Assembly (NCBI GenBank): GCA_030706745.1
Contig: JAUZNX010000008.1
Span: 62,001 to 126,000, forward strand
Source: Bacteroidota bacterium
GTDB lineage: Bacteria; Bacteroidota; Ignavibacteria; Palsa-1295
Length of the DNA: 64,000 nucleotides
Direction: 5' to 3'
The notes below the pieces were generated by a model that worked only from the letters and a program-made list of their open reading frames with translations, was not told the origin of the DNA and ran no database searches. Of the stretch, positions 26,535-36,010 are shown one piece after another. The translations under genes were made by a program, and so were the position numbers. The stretch's first letter is position 1; each line of letters begins with the position of its first letter.

Positions 26535-27608
26535 ATGGACTTGCTCGACAAGCTTACTCAGGTACACCAGCGGTTCGAAGCGATGGAGCGGGAGTTGGAA
26601 GACCCCGCCGTCAATTCGGATATGGACAAGCTGCGCACCCTTTCGAAAGAACGGCGCGGGTTGGAGCCAGTGGAAGCCGCCTACCTGAAATATTCGCGTT
26701 TGCGCCGCGATCTGGACGGTGCTCGCGATCTGCTAAAAGAGACCCGTGACCCAGAAATGCGTGCTATGGCCGAAGAGGAGATGAGGGGCCTTGAGGAAAA
26801 GCGCGTGTCGATGGAGGAGGAAATTAAGTTTCTGCTCATTCCTCCTGATCCCAATGACTCGCGCGATTCGATCGTCGAAATCCGCGCCGGCACCGGCGGC
26901 GATGAGGCCGGACTTTTCGCTGGCGATCTCTTCCGGATGTACTCCCGATTTGCGGAGCTGAAGGGATGGAAGCTCGAAGTCATCGACGCGAACGAAGGCA
27001 GTATGGGTGGCTACAAGGAGATTGTGTTCTCACTTTCGGGCACTGATGTCTATGCCAAAATGAAGTTCGAGTCCGGTGTGCACCGCGTGCAACGCGTGCC
27101 GGCGACGGAGACTCAGGGTCGCGTCCATACCAGTGCGGCGACGGTGGCGGTATTGCCGGAGGTCGAAGAAGTCGATATCGAGATCAATCCAAATGATGTC
27201 CGCACGGATATTTTCCGCTCCGGTGGTAAAGGCGGACAGAACGTCAACAAGGTCGAGACTGCGGTTCGGCTCACCCATATCCCGACGGGGATCGTGGTCA
27301 GTTGTCAGGAAGAGCGAAGCCAACTGAAGAACCGGAACAAGGCGATGAAAGTCCTTCGCGCGCGGATTTACGAGAAACGGCAGCGTGAAGCGGAAGAGAA
27401 GTATGCCGCGGAACGCCGCTCGAAGATCGGCTCTGGTGATCGGTCGGAGAAGATCCGCACCTACAACTTTCCCCAAAACCGCCTTACCGATCACAGGATC
27501 AATCTCACGATTTACAATCTTGCGGGCGTTATGGAGGGCGACCTCGACGAGATCATCGAGGGATTGCGCCTGGCCGAGCGGGCGGAGAAGCTGGCGCAAG
27601 TTTCCTAA
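26535..27608 (+). CDS. prfA: Peptide chain release factor 1
   Basis: 357 residues, the usual RF1 length. The tripeptide anticodon motif PAT is present in [19 protein letters not shown] (about residues 185-203), marking it as RF1 (UAA/UAG) rather than RF2. The catalytic loop GGQ lies in [20 protein letters not shown] (about 230-249); its Gln is the usual target of PrmC methylation. It releases finished polypeptides from the ribosome. No prmC gene adjoins. The gene stands between surface-protein genes without an obvious operon partner. Confidence 0.97.
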   Translation: MDLLDKLTQVHQRFEAMERELEDPAVNSDMDKLRTLSKERRGLEPVEAAYLKYSRLRRDLDGARDLLKETRDPEMRAMAEEEMRGLEEKRVSMEEEIKFLLIPPDPNDSRDSIVEIRAGTGGDEAGLFAGDLFRMYSRFAELKGWKLEVIDANEGSMGGYKEIVFSLSGTDVYAKMKFESGVHRVQRVPATETQGRVHTSAATVAVLPEVEEVDIEINPNDVRTDIFRSGGKGGQNVNKVETAVRLTHIPTGIVVSCQEERSQLKNRNKAMKVLRARIYEKRQREAEEKYAAERRSKIGSGDRSEKIRTYNFPQNRLTDHRINLTIYNLAGVMEGDLDEIIEGLRLAERAEKLAQVS

Positions 27609-27618
27609 ACCATGATTG

Positions 27619-27776
27619 CGCGGACGATTTTTAGGATTGATGCTTGACGCCCGATTGATTTCAGGAAGTAACACGGGGATGCTTGTGTTATAGGGGTCCG
27701 AACTCCACCAGGACGGCCTTCGAAAAGTCCGAAGAATCGTCCGCGTAATCCGCTTTAATCCGCGTAATCCAGGTTC
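27619..27776. repeat. Intergenic inverted repeat with a tandem AATCCGCGT-type element
   Basis: CGCGGACGATT at 27619-27629 is the exact reverse complement of AATCGTCCGCG at 27735-27745. The right arm runs into a short tandem motif (CCGCGTAATCCGCTTTAATC and a second CCGCGTAATCC, 27741-27772). The element fills the gap between prfA and the LarA-like gene, and ends just before its start. Confidence 0.65.
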
Positions 27777-27782
27777 GCACCA

Positions 27783-29066
27783 ATGCACTTTTACTACACC
27801 TACTACCCAAAGGTCCGCGAAATCGAAATCCCCGACGCCAATCTAATTGGGGTCTATGGCCCGCTCGAAACCGCACATCCGGATCGCGAGAAGATCCTCC
27901 GCGACGCGTTCGAGAGCCCGGTCAATAGCCCGCGCCTCGAAGAACTTGCCACTCCGGAAGACCGCGTGCTGATCGTGCTTGACGATGGGCTCGAGCCTAC
28001 GCCTACGGTCTTCCCATTTTACCATGTCGTTCAGGCGCTTCATGCGGCCGGCGTGCCGGATGCGAATGTGTCAGTTCTTATTGCCAATGGTGGCCATCGC
28101 GCATCTACCGGTGCCGAAGTGGACCGAAAAATCGGGGCCGAGATGCATCGGAGATTCGCCGTCTATCAATCTGCGCTCAACGCGCGGGATGATAGTTGGC
28201 ACACGTTCGGGACTGCACGAACCGAAGGCGGAGTCACGAGCGTCATAGCCGACAGACGACTTCGAGATGCCTCACTAATTGTTGGCATTGGAGGGACGTA
28301 TCCCTCTCGTTTCAAAGGATTTACGGGTGGCGGCTCACTTGTTTTCCCAGGTCTTGCCAACGAAAGCACACGGGGAGAAATATGTCTGGAATCCGCTGAA
28401 CAGCCATCGATTGACGTGCTTGGCCATGCGGACAATCCGGGCAGAAAGCTTGTCCGAAGTCTACTCCAGTTTATCCCGGCCTTCAAGTTTTGCGTGGATG
28501 TAGTGGTGGACAGGACACTCACGACCGTTGCCTGCATCGCGGGCTCGCCTCAGAGTGTTTATCGCGTCAGCGCGGATGTCGCCGCCCGCATGACGAACTT
28601 CACGATTCCTGAAAAAGCGGATATCGTCGTGATCGATCCTCATCCCTTTGACACGAATATTTTCCAGGCCGCGAATGCATTATATGCGTCACTCGGTGTC
28701 CTGAAGGAAGGCGGGGAGATCATTTGCGTCGCGCCATTGAACGAGGCAATTTCGGCGCTATCTGGCGAATTGGCCAAGCAGTGTACGAAGACGCGCGAAG
28801 GACTCATTGCAAGTAGCCGTTCAGGCGACCTATCCCACCATCCGCAAACCGGCGCTAGGCTCGCGGCCATTCGTGAAGTCATTGATGTTGCGTCGCGTAT
28901 AACGTTCGTCACAAATGGTGCTGGCACGGATGATCCCGCCAAATTCGGATTTGCATGTACCAACGATGCTCAGGCGGCGCTGAATGATGCTCTGGCGAGA
29001 AAAGGCGCCAGCGCTCGGGTTGCGCTCATCTCGCACGGTGGGCTGGCAGTACCGAGAGTGGCCTGA
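27783..29066 (+). CDS. LarA-family (DUF2088) protein with altered nickel-pincer site
   Basis: 427 residues. The fold is that of LarA, the nickel-pincer-dependent lactate racemase, and its homologues: DRVLIVLDDGLEPTPT at about 60-75, an IANGGHRASTG segment with His105 (the LarA His108 position) and SRFKGFTGGGSLVFPGLANE at about 175-194. In LarA the last motif normally reads PHxxAGFSGGAK, giving a His and the Lys that holds the cofactor, with a further His about 16 residues on. Here the His and Lys positions are occupied by non-His residues and Ser, and no following His is seen, so nickel-pincer chemistry is doubtful. No larB/C/E genes adjoin. It may be a structural or altered-substrate homologue. 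Confidence 0.75.
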   Translation: MHFYYTYYPKVREIEIPDANLIGVYGPLETAHPDREKILRDAFESPVNSPRLEELATPEDRVLIVLDDGLEPTPTVFPFYHVVQALHAAGVPDANVSVLIANGGHRASTGAEVDRKIGAEMHRRFAVYQSALNARDDSWHTFGTARTEGGVTSVIADRRLRDASLIVGIGGTYPSRFKGFTGGGSLVFPGLANESTRGEICLESAEQPSIDVLGHADNPGRKLVRSLLQFIPAFKFCVDVVVDRTLTTVACIAGSPQSVYRVSADVAARMTNFTIPEKADIVVIDPHPFDTNIFQAANALYASLGVLKEGGEIICVAPLNEAISALSGELAKQCTKTREGLIASSRSGDLSHHPQTGARLAAIREVIDVASRITFVTNGAGTDDPAKFGFACTNDAQAALNDALARKGASARVALISHGGLAVPRVA

Positions 29067-29082
29067 AACGTTCGGCTTCGGC

Positions 29083-31761
29083 CTATCGCTGGAGAGCCAA
29101 AGGAATTACCGATCTCCCCGAAGGCAATTCGATGGCTAGCCGATAGCTGCCATTCGGCAGTTGAGGCACGGTAAATGTTCGCTGCCGAGGTCCGGATAGC
29201 AAGATCGTGCGAAGGACCTCTTGACCGATTGCATTGTAGAGCACTGCGGGGACGCTGCCAAGAGCATCGGGTAAGCCAGCGACCGAGAGTGACAGTTGAT
29301 CCAGCGGATTCGGAAAGATCGCGAGACTCTCGCTCGCTGTGAGCGGTGCTACGCCTTGGAAGTAGTCGGCAGACCCGGAAAGTGGGCGCAAAGTAAAATT
29401 GTCCGGGCCGAAACTACTTTCTACGGCACTGTCGTCCCAGCCCTCATTGACGAATCGAATGGTGTGAGTTCCAGCTGCCAGATAGATATTGGGCAGGATG
29501 GTCGAGTCGCGATAAATCGTCCCCCAGGGCACGTCCAAGAACCAATCATGGGAGCCGAGGTCTGTGGAATCAATGTAGGTACGGTAAATACCGTAGCGGT
29601 CTCCGATCGTGCTAAAAACGGTCGTTGAAAATGTATCAGCAAATGGCACGGCAAATTGAAACGCAAAGACTTTCCCTCGCTCATGGTATGAATAGCAGAA
29701 CTCGATTGTGCCCTGACTCCAGTGCTTGCCAGAAAGAGAAATGTAGCTGTATGTAGCCTCGTCTTTGCCCTCAATTACAGGCAACATTTCGAATTCGAAA
29801 TTGAGGGTTCGCGTCACAAACAGTGTGGAGTCGGCAATGACCGAGGCACCTGTTGCCCGTAACATCCTAACGGAATATCGTCCTTGCGGAACCCACGGGA
29901 GGTGTGTCTTAAGCCGAACGACGCCGTCAGAATCAGCCATGATGCTTGGCATTTGCTGAAAGAGTGTATCTCCGAGGAGCAAAGAGAGTCGTTCATGGGA
30001 CAAAAATCCATAGGCGCGGAGTTCTATGGAGTCCCGTTCTCCGAATACGCGGCCAGCGGTATCCTGAATGTAGAACAATTTTGGTGCTCCAAGGACTGTA
30101 ATCGGCTCTGGTTTCACAATCCCATTGAGCGAGAGTGTATGATCACTGATTCTCCAATTTGAAGGTACCATGAGTCGAATGAGAATCGAACCGTCCGCTT
30201 GACTTTTGCCTCGATAAATCGTATCCGCGTCGAGCATCAAGACCAACGCTGTATCCGGCGTAAAGCCCGCGCCGGTGATGGTCCATTGGTTGCCAGCGGT
30301 GATGGTATCATTGGAGTCATAGAAGGGCGTCCAGCGCTGGTAATAAAATGCGGTTGTGCGATAGGTTTGGGTATAATCCTCTCGAAATCCATGGCCGAAA
30401 TCAATATCCATGGACTTCGCATAGTTATAGGGCGCATTAATATGGAAGCGATACATCGTGTAGCACCAATTTGGACAACCTCGAAAGGGGTATGAGAAGG
30501 ACGGCGGAGGAATCGGAGGCTGGGCTTGAGAGGTGTCAAGGTAATACCAGCCGCCATCACAATAGTCTTCCGTGCCAGTATAATGCAGCGAGGCTCCCCG
30601 GACGTCATAAGGCAACGAGTCCACCATGAGATAGCCATCACCTTCCATGAAATTTGGAGAAGCCAAATGCGCATTTGGAAAATTAAAGATTGCACCGACA
30701 TACCGCCCTGTGCCTTTCGTATGCAGCAGCGGGTGGAAGACAGTATATGGAATGTCTGTCGTCACGTGGTATTGAGTGCTAAAGTATCCCAACGAGGAAT
30801 TCCAGATTGTATCACGATAGGCAATGTTGCCATCCAATTGCACGCTTGTTGAATTGCCATTGGTAATAGAAATGAGTGCATTTACCTTGAATGGCATGGG
30901 AAAGGATAGATCCAGAGTCCCGTTTGCGGAATCGACTAAAATGCGGAAGGCATGAACCGGATGCGCACCCAAGGCGATGCCGAACAGATCCGCAAGCGGA
31001 AGATCAACGCTTGGTGCTGGGCAGTTGTCCCAATGAATCGAAAACCTGAGACGTTGTAGTAGAGCGGTATCGAGGGCATCAAAGTGAAAATGAATGTTTT
31101 GGATATAACCGGGACCTCGCAGATTGGCAAGAATAAGTGTGTCGCCGGCGGCGACCTTAGTTAAAAAGGAAACCGATCTGCCCGATGGCCATGGATTGGA
31201 TCTCCAATAATTCGCATCTGCCGCTTTTAGATATCCATCAAATTCGTTGCTTCCCAATCGTGGCAATTGATTGGCATCGATGTGTTGCCATTCTGCATTC
31301 CTTATCGGCCATTCTCCATCGTGAGTCCAGCGAAAATTATGACGGTAAGGGATCTGTGTTTCAAGTACCTCGGCACCGGCGGAGGCGGTATCGAAGGGCG
31401 GGCCGATCAGCCCATGCAAGGATGTAAAAAACTCGGTCGTTGTGCCTTCGATCAAAACCGAGTCATCTACCCATAGTTTCATCCTTGTTCTAGGTGGAAT
31501 AATGCCATTCGGGTACACCGCCCATAGATGTCGCAGAATACCCGCTCCGGTATCGCCTGCCAATATAACGTACCCATCCAAGTCCTTCGGCCCATCATAC
31601 CGTCCAACGAGTGTTCGCAGTATACTCCCGCTATCTGGTCCACCCAAATCAGCAATCGCAAGCGGTTCATTTATCCGGCGGTAGGGATCCAGCGTTTGAG
31701 CGTTGACGTCGAAGGCTGCGAACGACATAAGAGCGACCACCAAGTACACTCGGAATAGCAT
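29083..31761 (-). CDS. DUF2961/GH172-like T9SS-secreted protein (first of a tandem pair)
   Basis: About 892 residues from ATG 31761 (MLFRVYLVVALMSFAAFDVNAQ, a signal peptide). The N-terminal half matches the DUF2961 domain: GAGILRHLWAVYPNG, DLFGIALG, LSFPMPFKVNALISI, and the signature GTEDYCDGGWYYL preceded by FMEGDGYLMVDSLPYD. DUF2961 proteins include the GH172 family (difructose anhydride and arabinofuranan-active enzymes), whose catalytic acids lie near the GTED motif. After it come Ig-like spacer regions and a T9SS sorting domain (IFPNPLDQLSLSVAGL, then LPNGSYRLAIELPSG). The substrate is not predictable; a cell-surface or secreted glycan enzyme is plausible. Confidence 0.75.
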   Translation of the reverse strand: MLFRVYLVVALMSFAAFDVNAQTLDPYRRINEPLAIADLGGPDSGSILRTLVGRYDGPKDLDGYVILAGDTGAGILRHLWAVYPNGIIPPRTRMKLWVDDSVLIEGTTTEFFTSLHGLIGPPFDTASAGAEVLETQIPYRHNFRWTHDGEWPIRNAEWQHIDANQLPRLGSNEFDGYLKAADANYWRSNPWPSGRSVSFLTKVAAGDTLILANLRGPGYIQNIHFHFDALDTALLQRLRFSIHWDNCPAPSVDLPLADLFGIALGAHPVHAFRILVDSANGTLDLSFPMPFKVNALISITNGNSTSVQLDGNIAYRDTIWNSSLGYFSTQYHVTTDIPYTVFHPLLHTKGTGRYVGAIFNFPNAHLASPNFMEGDGYLMVDSLPYDVRGASLHYTGTEDYCDGGWYYLDTSQAQPPIPPPSFSYPFRGCPNWCYTMYRFHINAPYNYAKSMDIDFGHGFREDYTQTYRTTAFYYQRWTPFYDSNDTITAGNQWTITGAGFTPDTALVLMLDADTIYRGKSQADGSILIRLMVPSNWRISDHTLSLNGIVKPEPITVLGAPKLFYIQDTAGRVFGERDSIELRAYGFLSHERLSLLLGDTLFQQMPSIMADSDGVVRLKTHLPWVPQGRYSVRMLRATGASVIADSTLFVTRTLNFEFEMLPVIEGKDEATYSYISLSGKHWSQGTIEFCYSYHERGKVFAFQFAVPFADTFSTTVFSTIGDRYGIYRTYIDSTDLGSHDWFLDVPWGTIYRDSTILPNIYLAAGTHTIRFVNEGWDDSAVESSFGPDNFTLRPLSGSADYFQGVAPLTASESLAIFPNPLDQLSLSVAGLPDALGSVPAVLYNAIGQEVLRTILLSGPRQRTFTVPQLPNGSYRLAIELPSGRSVIPLALQR

Positions 31762-31908
31762 GATATCCTGACAAGTTGACGAAATTCGAAGTTGCGAATT
31801 TGACTGTGCTTTGACAACGATTGTGGGCTCAGTGTTAAATCGAATTGCCTGGCACCGATCGTGCACCGCGATTCAGATGTTCCGCAATTAGCTTGCGTCT
31901 ACTGGGCA

Positions 31909-34560
31909 TTAACGCAAAAGCACCAAAGGTAGCAGTCTAGTCTGCGCTGGCATTTCTATCGCTATCCAATATCGGCCGTTAATGAGAGGAGGTATCGTGA
32001 GGGTTCGTGGACCGCTTGTCGAGAGTAGAATCCCACGATGGACTGGTGAGCCAAGGTCATCAAAGACAGTGATCGGGATACGGTCGAGAGAATCGGGCAA
32101 ACCCGCGATCGAAAGGCTCTCCTTATCCAGCGGATTTGGGAAAATCGAGATTTCTTCGGTTGGTACTGATGGGAGCACACTCTGGAAATAGCCTCCGAAG
32201 CGTGAAATTGGCGTAAGCGTGAAATGATCTGGTGCAATGCTATTCTCCACGGCGCTGTCATCCCAGCCTTCGCTAACAAATCGGATTGTGTGGAGTCCGG
32301 CTGTGAGATAGGTATTTGGAAGCAAAGTAGAATCGGGAAAGACAATGCCCCATGGCATATTCAAATACCAATCATGGGAGCCGAGGTCCGTTGAATCGAT
32401 GAACGTGCGATAGATACCATACCGGTTTCCGATTGTACTGAACACTTCTGTGGAGAATGTGTCTGCATACGGTACAACAAAATTAAATGCCACAGTCCTG
32501 CCGAGCTCGTGGTTCCCATAACAGAATTGAATTGCTCCCTGGCTCCAGTGTTTGCCATAAATTGAAATATAGCTGTAACCGGAATTTTCGTTACCCTCAA
32601 CCTGAGGCAACCCTTCGAATTCGTAGTTAATAGTTCTTGTGACGAACAATGAGGAATCGGAAATTACTGAGGAGCCGGTCGAGCGTAGTAATTTCACAGA
32701 ATGGCGACCTTGTGGAACCCAAGGGAGATGCGTAATCAGTCGCACAACGCCATCAGAATCCGCGACGACATGCGGAGTCTGTTTGAACACACTATCTCCG
32801 AGGAGAAGCGTAAGTTGTTCACCAGACTTAAAGCCATATGCCCGAAGCTGAATCGAATCAGATTCGCCAAACATGCGGCCCGCGCTATCCTGAATGTACA
32901 ATAATTTTGGAAGACTCAGGACTGTGATTCGCTCTGGCTTAAGTATTCCATTGACGGCAAGTGTGTGGTCACCAATCGTCCACGACGCTGGGACCACTAG
33001 CTTGAATGCAATCCTCCCATCGGATTCTGCTTTGCCTTGATAAATCGTATCCGAATCGAGAACCGCCGCGATGCTCGTGTCCGGCGCAAACCCCGATCCA
33101 GTGATAGTCCAGATATTGCCGGCTGTGATCGTGTCAGAGGATGGATAAAAGGGCGTCCATTGCTGGTAGTAAAATCCAACAGTTCGGTAGGTAGTGGTAA
33201 AATCATCGTAAAATCCATGGCCGAAATCGACATCAATCGAACGCGAAAAGTTATACGGCGCATTAACGTGAAATCGGTAAACAGTGGTTGGCCATTGGGG
33301 GCAGCCTCGAAATGGCAGGGAAAACGGAACCATCGACAAGAGTGTATCCATTGGCGTGAAGAAATACCATCCTGAATTGCTATAGTCCTCGATTCCATCA
33401 TAGTGCGTCGAGATCCCCGGAAAATCATAGGGGAGGGAGTCTACCACAACGTAAGCATCGCCCTCTAAATACGAAGGCCACGCGTGAGGATAGGGGACAT
33501 CGAGCAGTGCTCCAACGAACCGCCCTTTACCTTTAGCGTGGAGGACTGGTTGCATTATGTGATATGCAATTTCTGGGGTAACATGAAACTGCGCGCCCAA
33601 ATATCCCCACGATGAGCACCATGCAGTATCCTGATGGGTTATAGCTCCACTAAGATCGATAGGGTTCTCGCTGAGATTTACAACCGCAATGCGGGCGTTC
33701 ACCTTAAAAGGCATTGGGAAGGTAAGATTGTAGCTTCCAGCCGCAGTATCGACCGAGATGAACATCGAATGAATGTCCTTTCCACCGGAGGAGACGCCGA
33801 ACAGATCTGAGAGAAGCATTGACACACTAGAACTCGGTGAATAATCCCAATAGATATTTATCCAGAGATGATCAAGTAATGTTGCCTTAGCCGCTGGGAC
33901 TGACAAATGAATCTGCTCGAGATATGCTGGTCCTGAGAGATTCACAACAACTGCGGTATCGCCTGGGGACACATGGAGATTGAAATTCGTCGGGCTTATC
34001 CTTTTGTACCGGTTAGAACTTCCGTATTTTGCAGTTGCAGTCAAATGATCCGCTGCCAGTTCGGGGCTTCCTAGGCGTGGTAATGCTGTCCTCGAAGTAT
34101 CGACATGCTGCCAGATGGCACAACTCCAATGCCATTCCCCGTGGTGAGTCCATCGAAAATTTCGACGAAAGGGAATTTGCACTTCGCAGACCTCCGCGCC
34201 GGAAGAAGCAGTATCGAAAGGCGCTGAAATGAGCCCATGTGGTAGGGTAAAAAAATCTCTGACCGAGCCATGGACGAGCAACGAGTCATCGACCCATAGT
34301 TCCATGGTGTCTGTGTTGGGATCTGCCCCGTTGCTGTATACTGCCCACAGACTACGAATGATCCCCGACCCGGTATCGGAAGCTTCGAGCGTGTCGGTGC
34401 CGGTCTTGAAAGCTACCAGATTACTTCCGCTGTCCGCCCCACCGAGATCAGCGATCGCAAGCGGGTCGTTGATGCGACGATAAGGATCCAACGTTTGTGC
34501 TGAGGCTTGGTACCCTAACGCGAGAAGACCAATAACGAGAAGACAGCAGCGAAGAATCAT
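31909..34560 (-). CDS. DUF2961/GH172-like T9SS-secreted protein (second of a tandem pair)
   Basis: About 883 residues from ATG 34560 (MILRCCLLVIGLLALGYQAS, a signal peptide). It aligns with the preceding protein along its whole length: both begin QTLDPYRRIN, carry the DUF2961 segments (GSGIIRSLWAVYSNG, LTFPMPFKVNARIAV, YLEGDAYVVVDSLPYD) and the T9SS end (IFPNPLDKESLSIAGL). The GTEDY motif of the first copy reads GIEDYSNSGWYFF here, keeping Glu-Asp but changing Thr to Ile. The two copies have diverged considerably, so the duplication is old. The copy order suggests one transcript, with 147 bases between them. Confidence 0.75.
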   Translation of the reverse strand: MILRCCLLVIGLLALGYQASAQTLDPYRRINDPLAIADLGGADSGSNLVAFKTGTDTLEASDTGSGIIRSLWAVYSNGADPNTDTMELWVDDSLLVHGSVRDFFTLPHGLISAPFDTASSGAEVCEVQIPFRRNFRWTHHGEWHWSCAIWQHVDTSRTALPRLGSPELAADHLTATAKYGSSNRYKRISPTNFNLHVSPGDTAVVVNLSGPAYLEQIHLSVPAAKATLLDHLWINIYWDYSPSSSVSMLLSDLFGVSSGGKDIHSMFISVDTAAGSYNLTFPMPFKVNARIAVVNLSENPIDLSGAITHQDTAWCSSWGYLGAQFHVTPEIAYHIMQPVLHAKGKGRFVGALLDVPYPHAWPSYLEGDAYVVVDSLPYDFPGISTHYDGIEDYSNSGWYFFTPMDTLLSMVPFSLPFRGCPQWPTTVYRFHVNAPYNFSRSIDVDFGHGFYDDFTTTYRTVGFYYQQWTPFYPSSDTITAGNIWTITGSGFAPDTSIAAVLDSDTIYQGKAESDGRIAFKLVVPASWTIGDHTLAVNGILKPERITVLSLPKLLYIQDSAGRMFGESDSIQLRAYGFKSGEQLTLLLGDSVFKQTPHVVADSDGVVRLITHLPWVPQGRHSVKLLRSTGSSVISDSSLFVTRTINYEFEGLPQVEGNENSGYSYISIYGKHWSQGAIQFCYGNHELGRTVAFNFVVPYADTFSTEVFSTIGNRYGIYRTFIDSTDLGSHDWYLNMPWGIVFPDSTLLPNTYLTAGLHTIRFVSEGWDDSAVENSIAPDHFTLTPISRFGGYFQSVLPSVPTEEISIFPNPLDKESLSIAGLPDSLDRIPITVFDDLGSPVHRGILLSTSGPRTLTIPPLINGRYWIAIEMPAQTRLLPLVLLR

Positions 34561-34639
34561 GTGTGCTTTCAGCAAAATGCAAAAATACGAAGGATAGCCA
34601 TACTGCCTCAAGGCATAAATTACTGACCATTCCGGGCCT

Positions 34640-35401
34640 TCAACCCTTCTTCAAAAACCTCGCAATACCCTTGCGGGTGTCCTCGGTCCCACGGGCCAGC
34701 GCATTCATCGAGGCCGCATATTCCAGGCCAGCCTCGAGACTCATACCATGCTGCGCGGCGAGGAGGGACTTGGTGAGCGCAATAGCACTTGGGGAGTTCT
34801 TCGCGACTTGCAGCGCATACTCTTGCACGGACGCCTCGAGTGTGGCACAGGGCACCACATATTGCGCGAGTCCCAAAGAATACGCATCTTCGGCGGTAAT
34901 ACGTCGCGCTGATAGCAGAAGTTCACGCGCGTGTTGCTCGCCAATCTTACGGACCAAAAACACCGAGACGAGCGCCGGAATGAAGCCAATGGCCGTTTCT
35001 GTGTAGCCAAATTGTGAATCATCAGCCGCGAAGATTACATCGCAGACCGTGGCCAGTCCGCAACCGCCGGCAAGAGCCGCGCCATGGACTTGCGCGATGG
35101 TGAACTTTGGGAAGGTGTATATCTTCCACAGGAGGTCGCGCAACGCACGCGAGTCCGCGAGATTCTCCTCCGGGCCATTATCGGCAATCTTCTGGAGATA
35201 CGCGAGATCAGCTCCGGCGCTGAAGGTATTGCCTTGACCTGTCAAGATCACGACGCGGACGTCCGGGTCGCTGGCAAGTTCGTCGAACGCCTGCGACAGC
35301 TCGCGCATAAGCTCCGGCGAGAGCGCATTGCGCTTCGTCTCACGTGTCATGGTGATGGTGGCGAGGGGATGGCTCCGGGTAATTGTGAGTAGTTCAGACA
35401 T
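34640..35401 (-). CDS. Enoyl-CoA hydratase/isomerase family protein
   Basis: 253 residues, a complete crotonase-fold protein. Oxyanion-hole segments are FSAGADLAYLQ (about 61-71) and VHGAALAGGCGLATVCD (about 104-120). The usual second catalytic Glu is present in FGYTETAIGFIPALVS, but the first Glu position is Asp (in FAADDSQFG), as in the methylglutaconyl-CoA hydratase/AUH side of the family. It probably hydrates a short branched or straight enoyl-CoA in fatty-acid or leucine breakdown. No other beta-oxidation gene adjoins. It starts 27 bases after the neighbouring GNAT gene ends. Confidence 0.85.
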   Translation of the reverse strand: MSELLTITRSHPLATITMTRETKRNALSPELMRELSQAFDELASDPDVRVVILTGQGNTFSAGADLAYLQKIADNGPEENLADSRALRDLLWKIYTFPKFTIAQVHGAALAGGCGLATVCDVIFAADDSQFGYTETAIGFIPALVSVFLVRKIGEQHARELLLSARRITAEDAYSLGLAQYVVPCATLEASVQEYALQVAKNSPSAIALTKSLLAAQHGMSLEAGLEYAASMNALARGTEDTRKGIARFLKKG

Positions 35402-35428
35402 GATGGGTATCAGACGTGCCCGAAGTTA

Positions 35429-36001
35429 TTAGAGTTCTCGATACCACAAGAACTGAATCTCATCAGGCAATGTGGGATATGCCCCAGGGTGAACAGAGCG
35501 AAGTCTGCAGCCCATCCGCTGGTAGAAATTGCATGCAGCGACGTTGATGTCTTGCGTCTCTACTTTAATCTCGCGGCAGCCGTGAGTGAGCGACCAGTTC
35601 AGCGCTTCGACAAAGAGAGTCGAGCCAACCCCACGGCGTCGGTAGCCCGGATCGACGCGAATATCCCACATCACAGAGAGGTCGGAGCGTCCTTCGAGCA
35701 TGTCAACTCCGATAGTGTCGAAGGCGATAATGGCGCCGCCAACTCGCTTCGCTCCATCGGATGCAGAAATCATGACCCAATTTGAAAGATCGAATCGAGA
35801 AGCCCAATCGCGGGGATCTTCGTCGTTATCATAGTCCTTCAAATAGGGTTGCGCTATGGGCTGTTCGACCAACACCCAACTCGGTGTCTCGCCGGAAGTC
35901 GGCCGGGGAATGTACCTAGACTCGACTCGGAAGGCCATCGGGACTAAGCAATACTCCTCTATACTCTTGGCGGTTGCGGCCTGCGTTTGGACGACAATCA
36001 T
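35429..36001 (-). CDS. GNAT acetyltransferase resembling streptothricin acetyltransferase (Sat)
   Basis: 190 residues. The acetyl-CoA pyrophosphate loop is DPGYRRRGVGSTLFVEALNW (about 127-146), and the next motif KVETQDINVAACNFYQRMGC closely matches the LETQDxNVxACxFYxxxGF block of Sat proteins, which N-acetylate the beta-lysine of streptothricin. The first 100 residues are less typical and carry an acidic YDNDEDPRDW segment. The substrate is unknown; many environmental homologues modify other amines. It lies 9 bases beyond a 48-residue membrane protein gene, in the leftward ispG group. Confidence 0.65.
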   Translation of the reverse strand: MIVVQTQAATAKSIEEYCLVPMAFRVESRYIPRPTSGETPSWVLVEQPIAQPYLKDYDNDEDPRDWASRFDLSNWVMISASDGAKRVGGAIIAFDTIGVDMLEGRSDLSVMWDIRVDPGYRRRGVGSTLFVEALNWSLTHGCREIKVETQDINVAACNFYQRMGCRLRSVHPGAYPTLPDEIQFLWYREL

Positions 36002-36010
36002 TGTTTCCGA

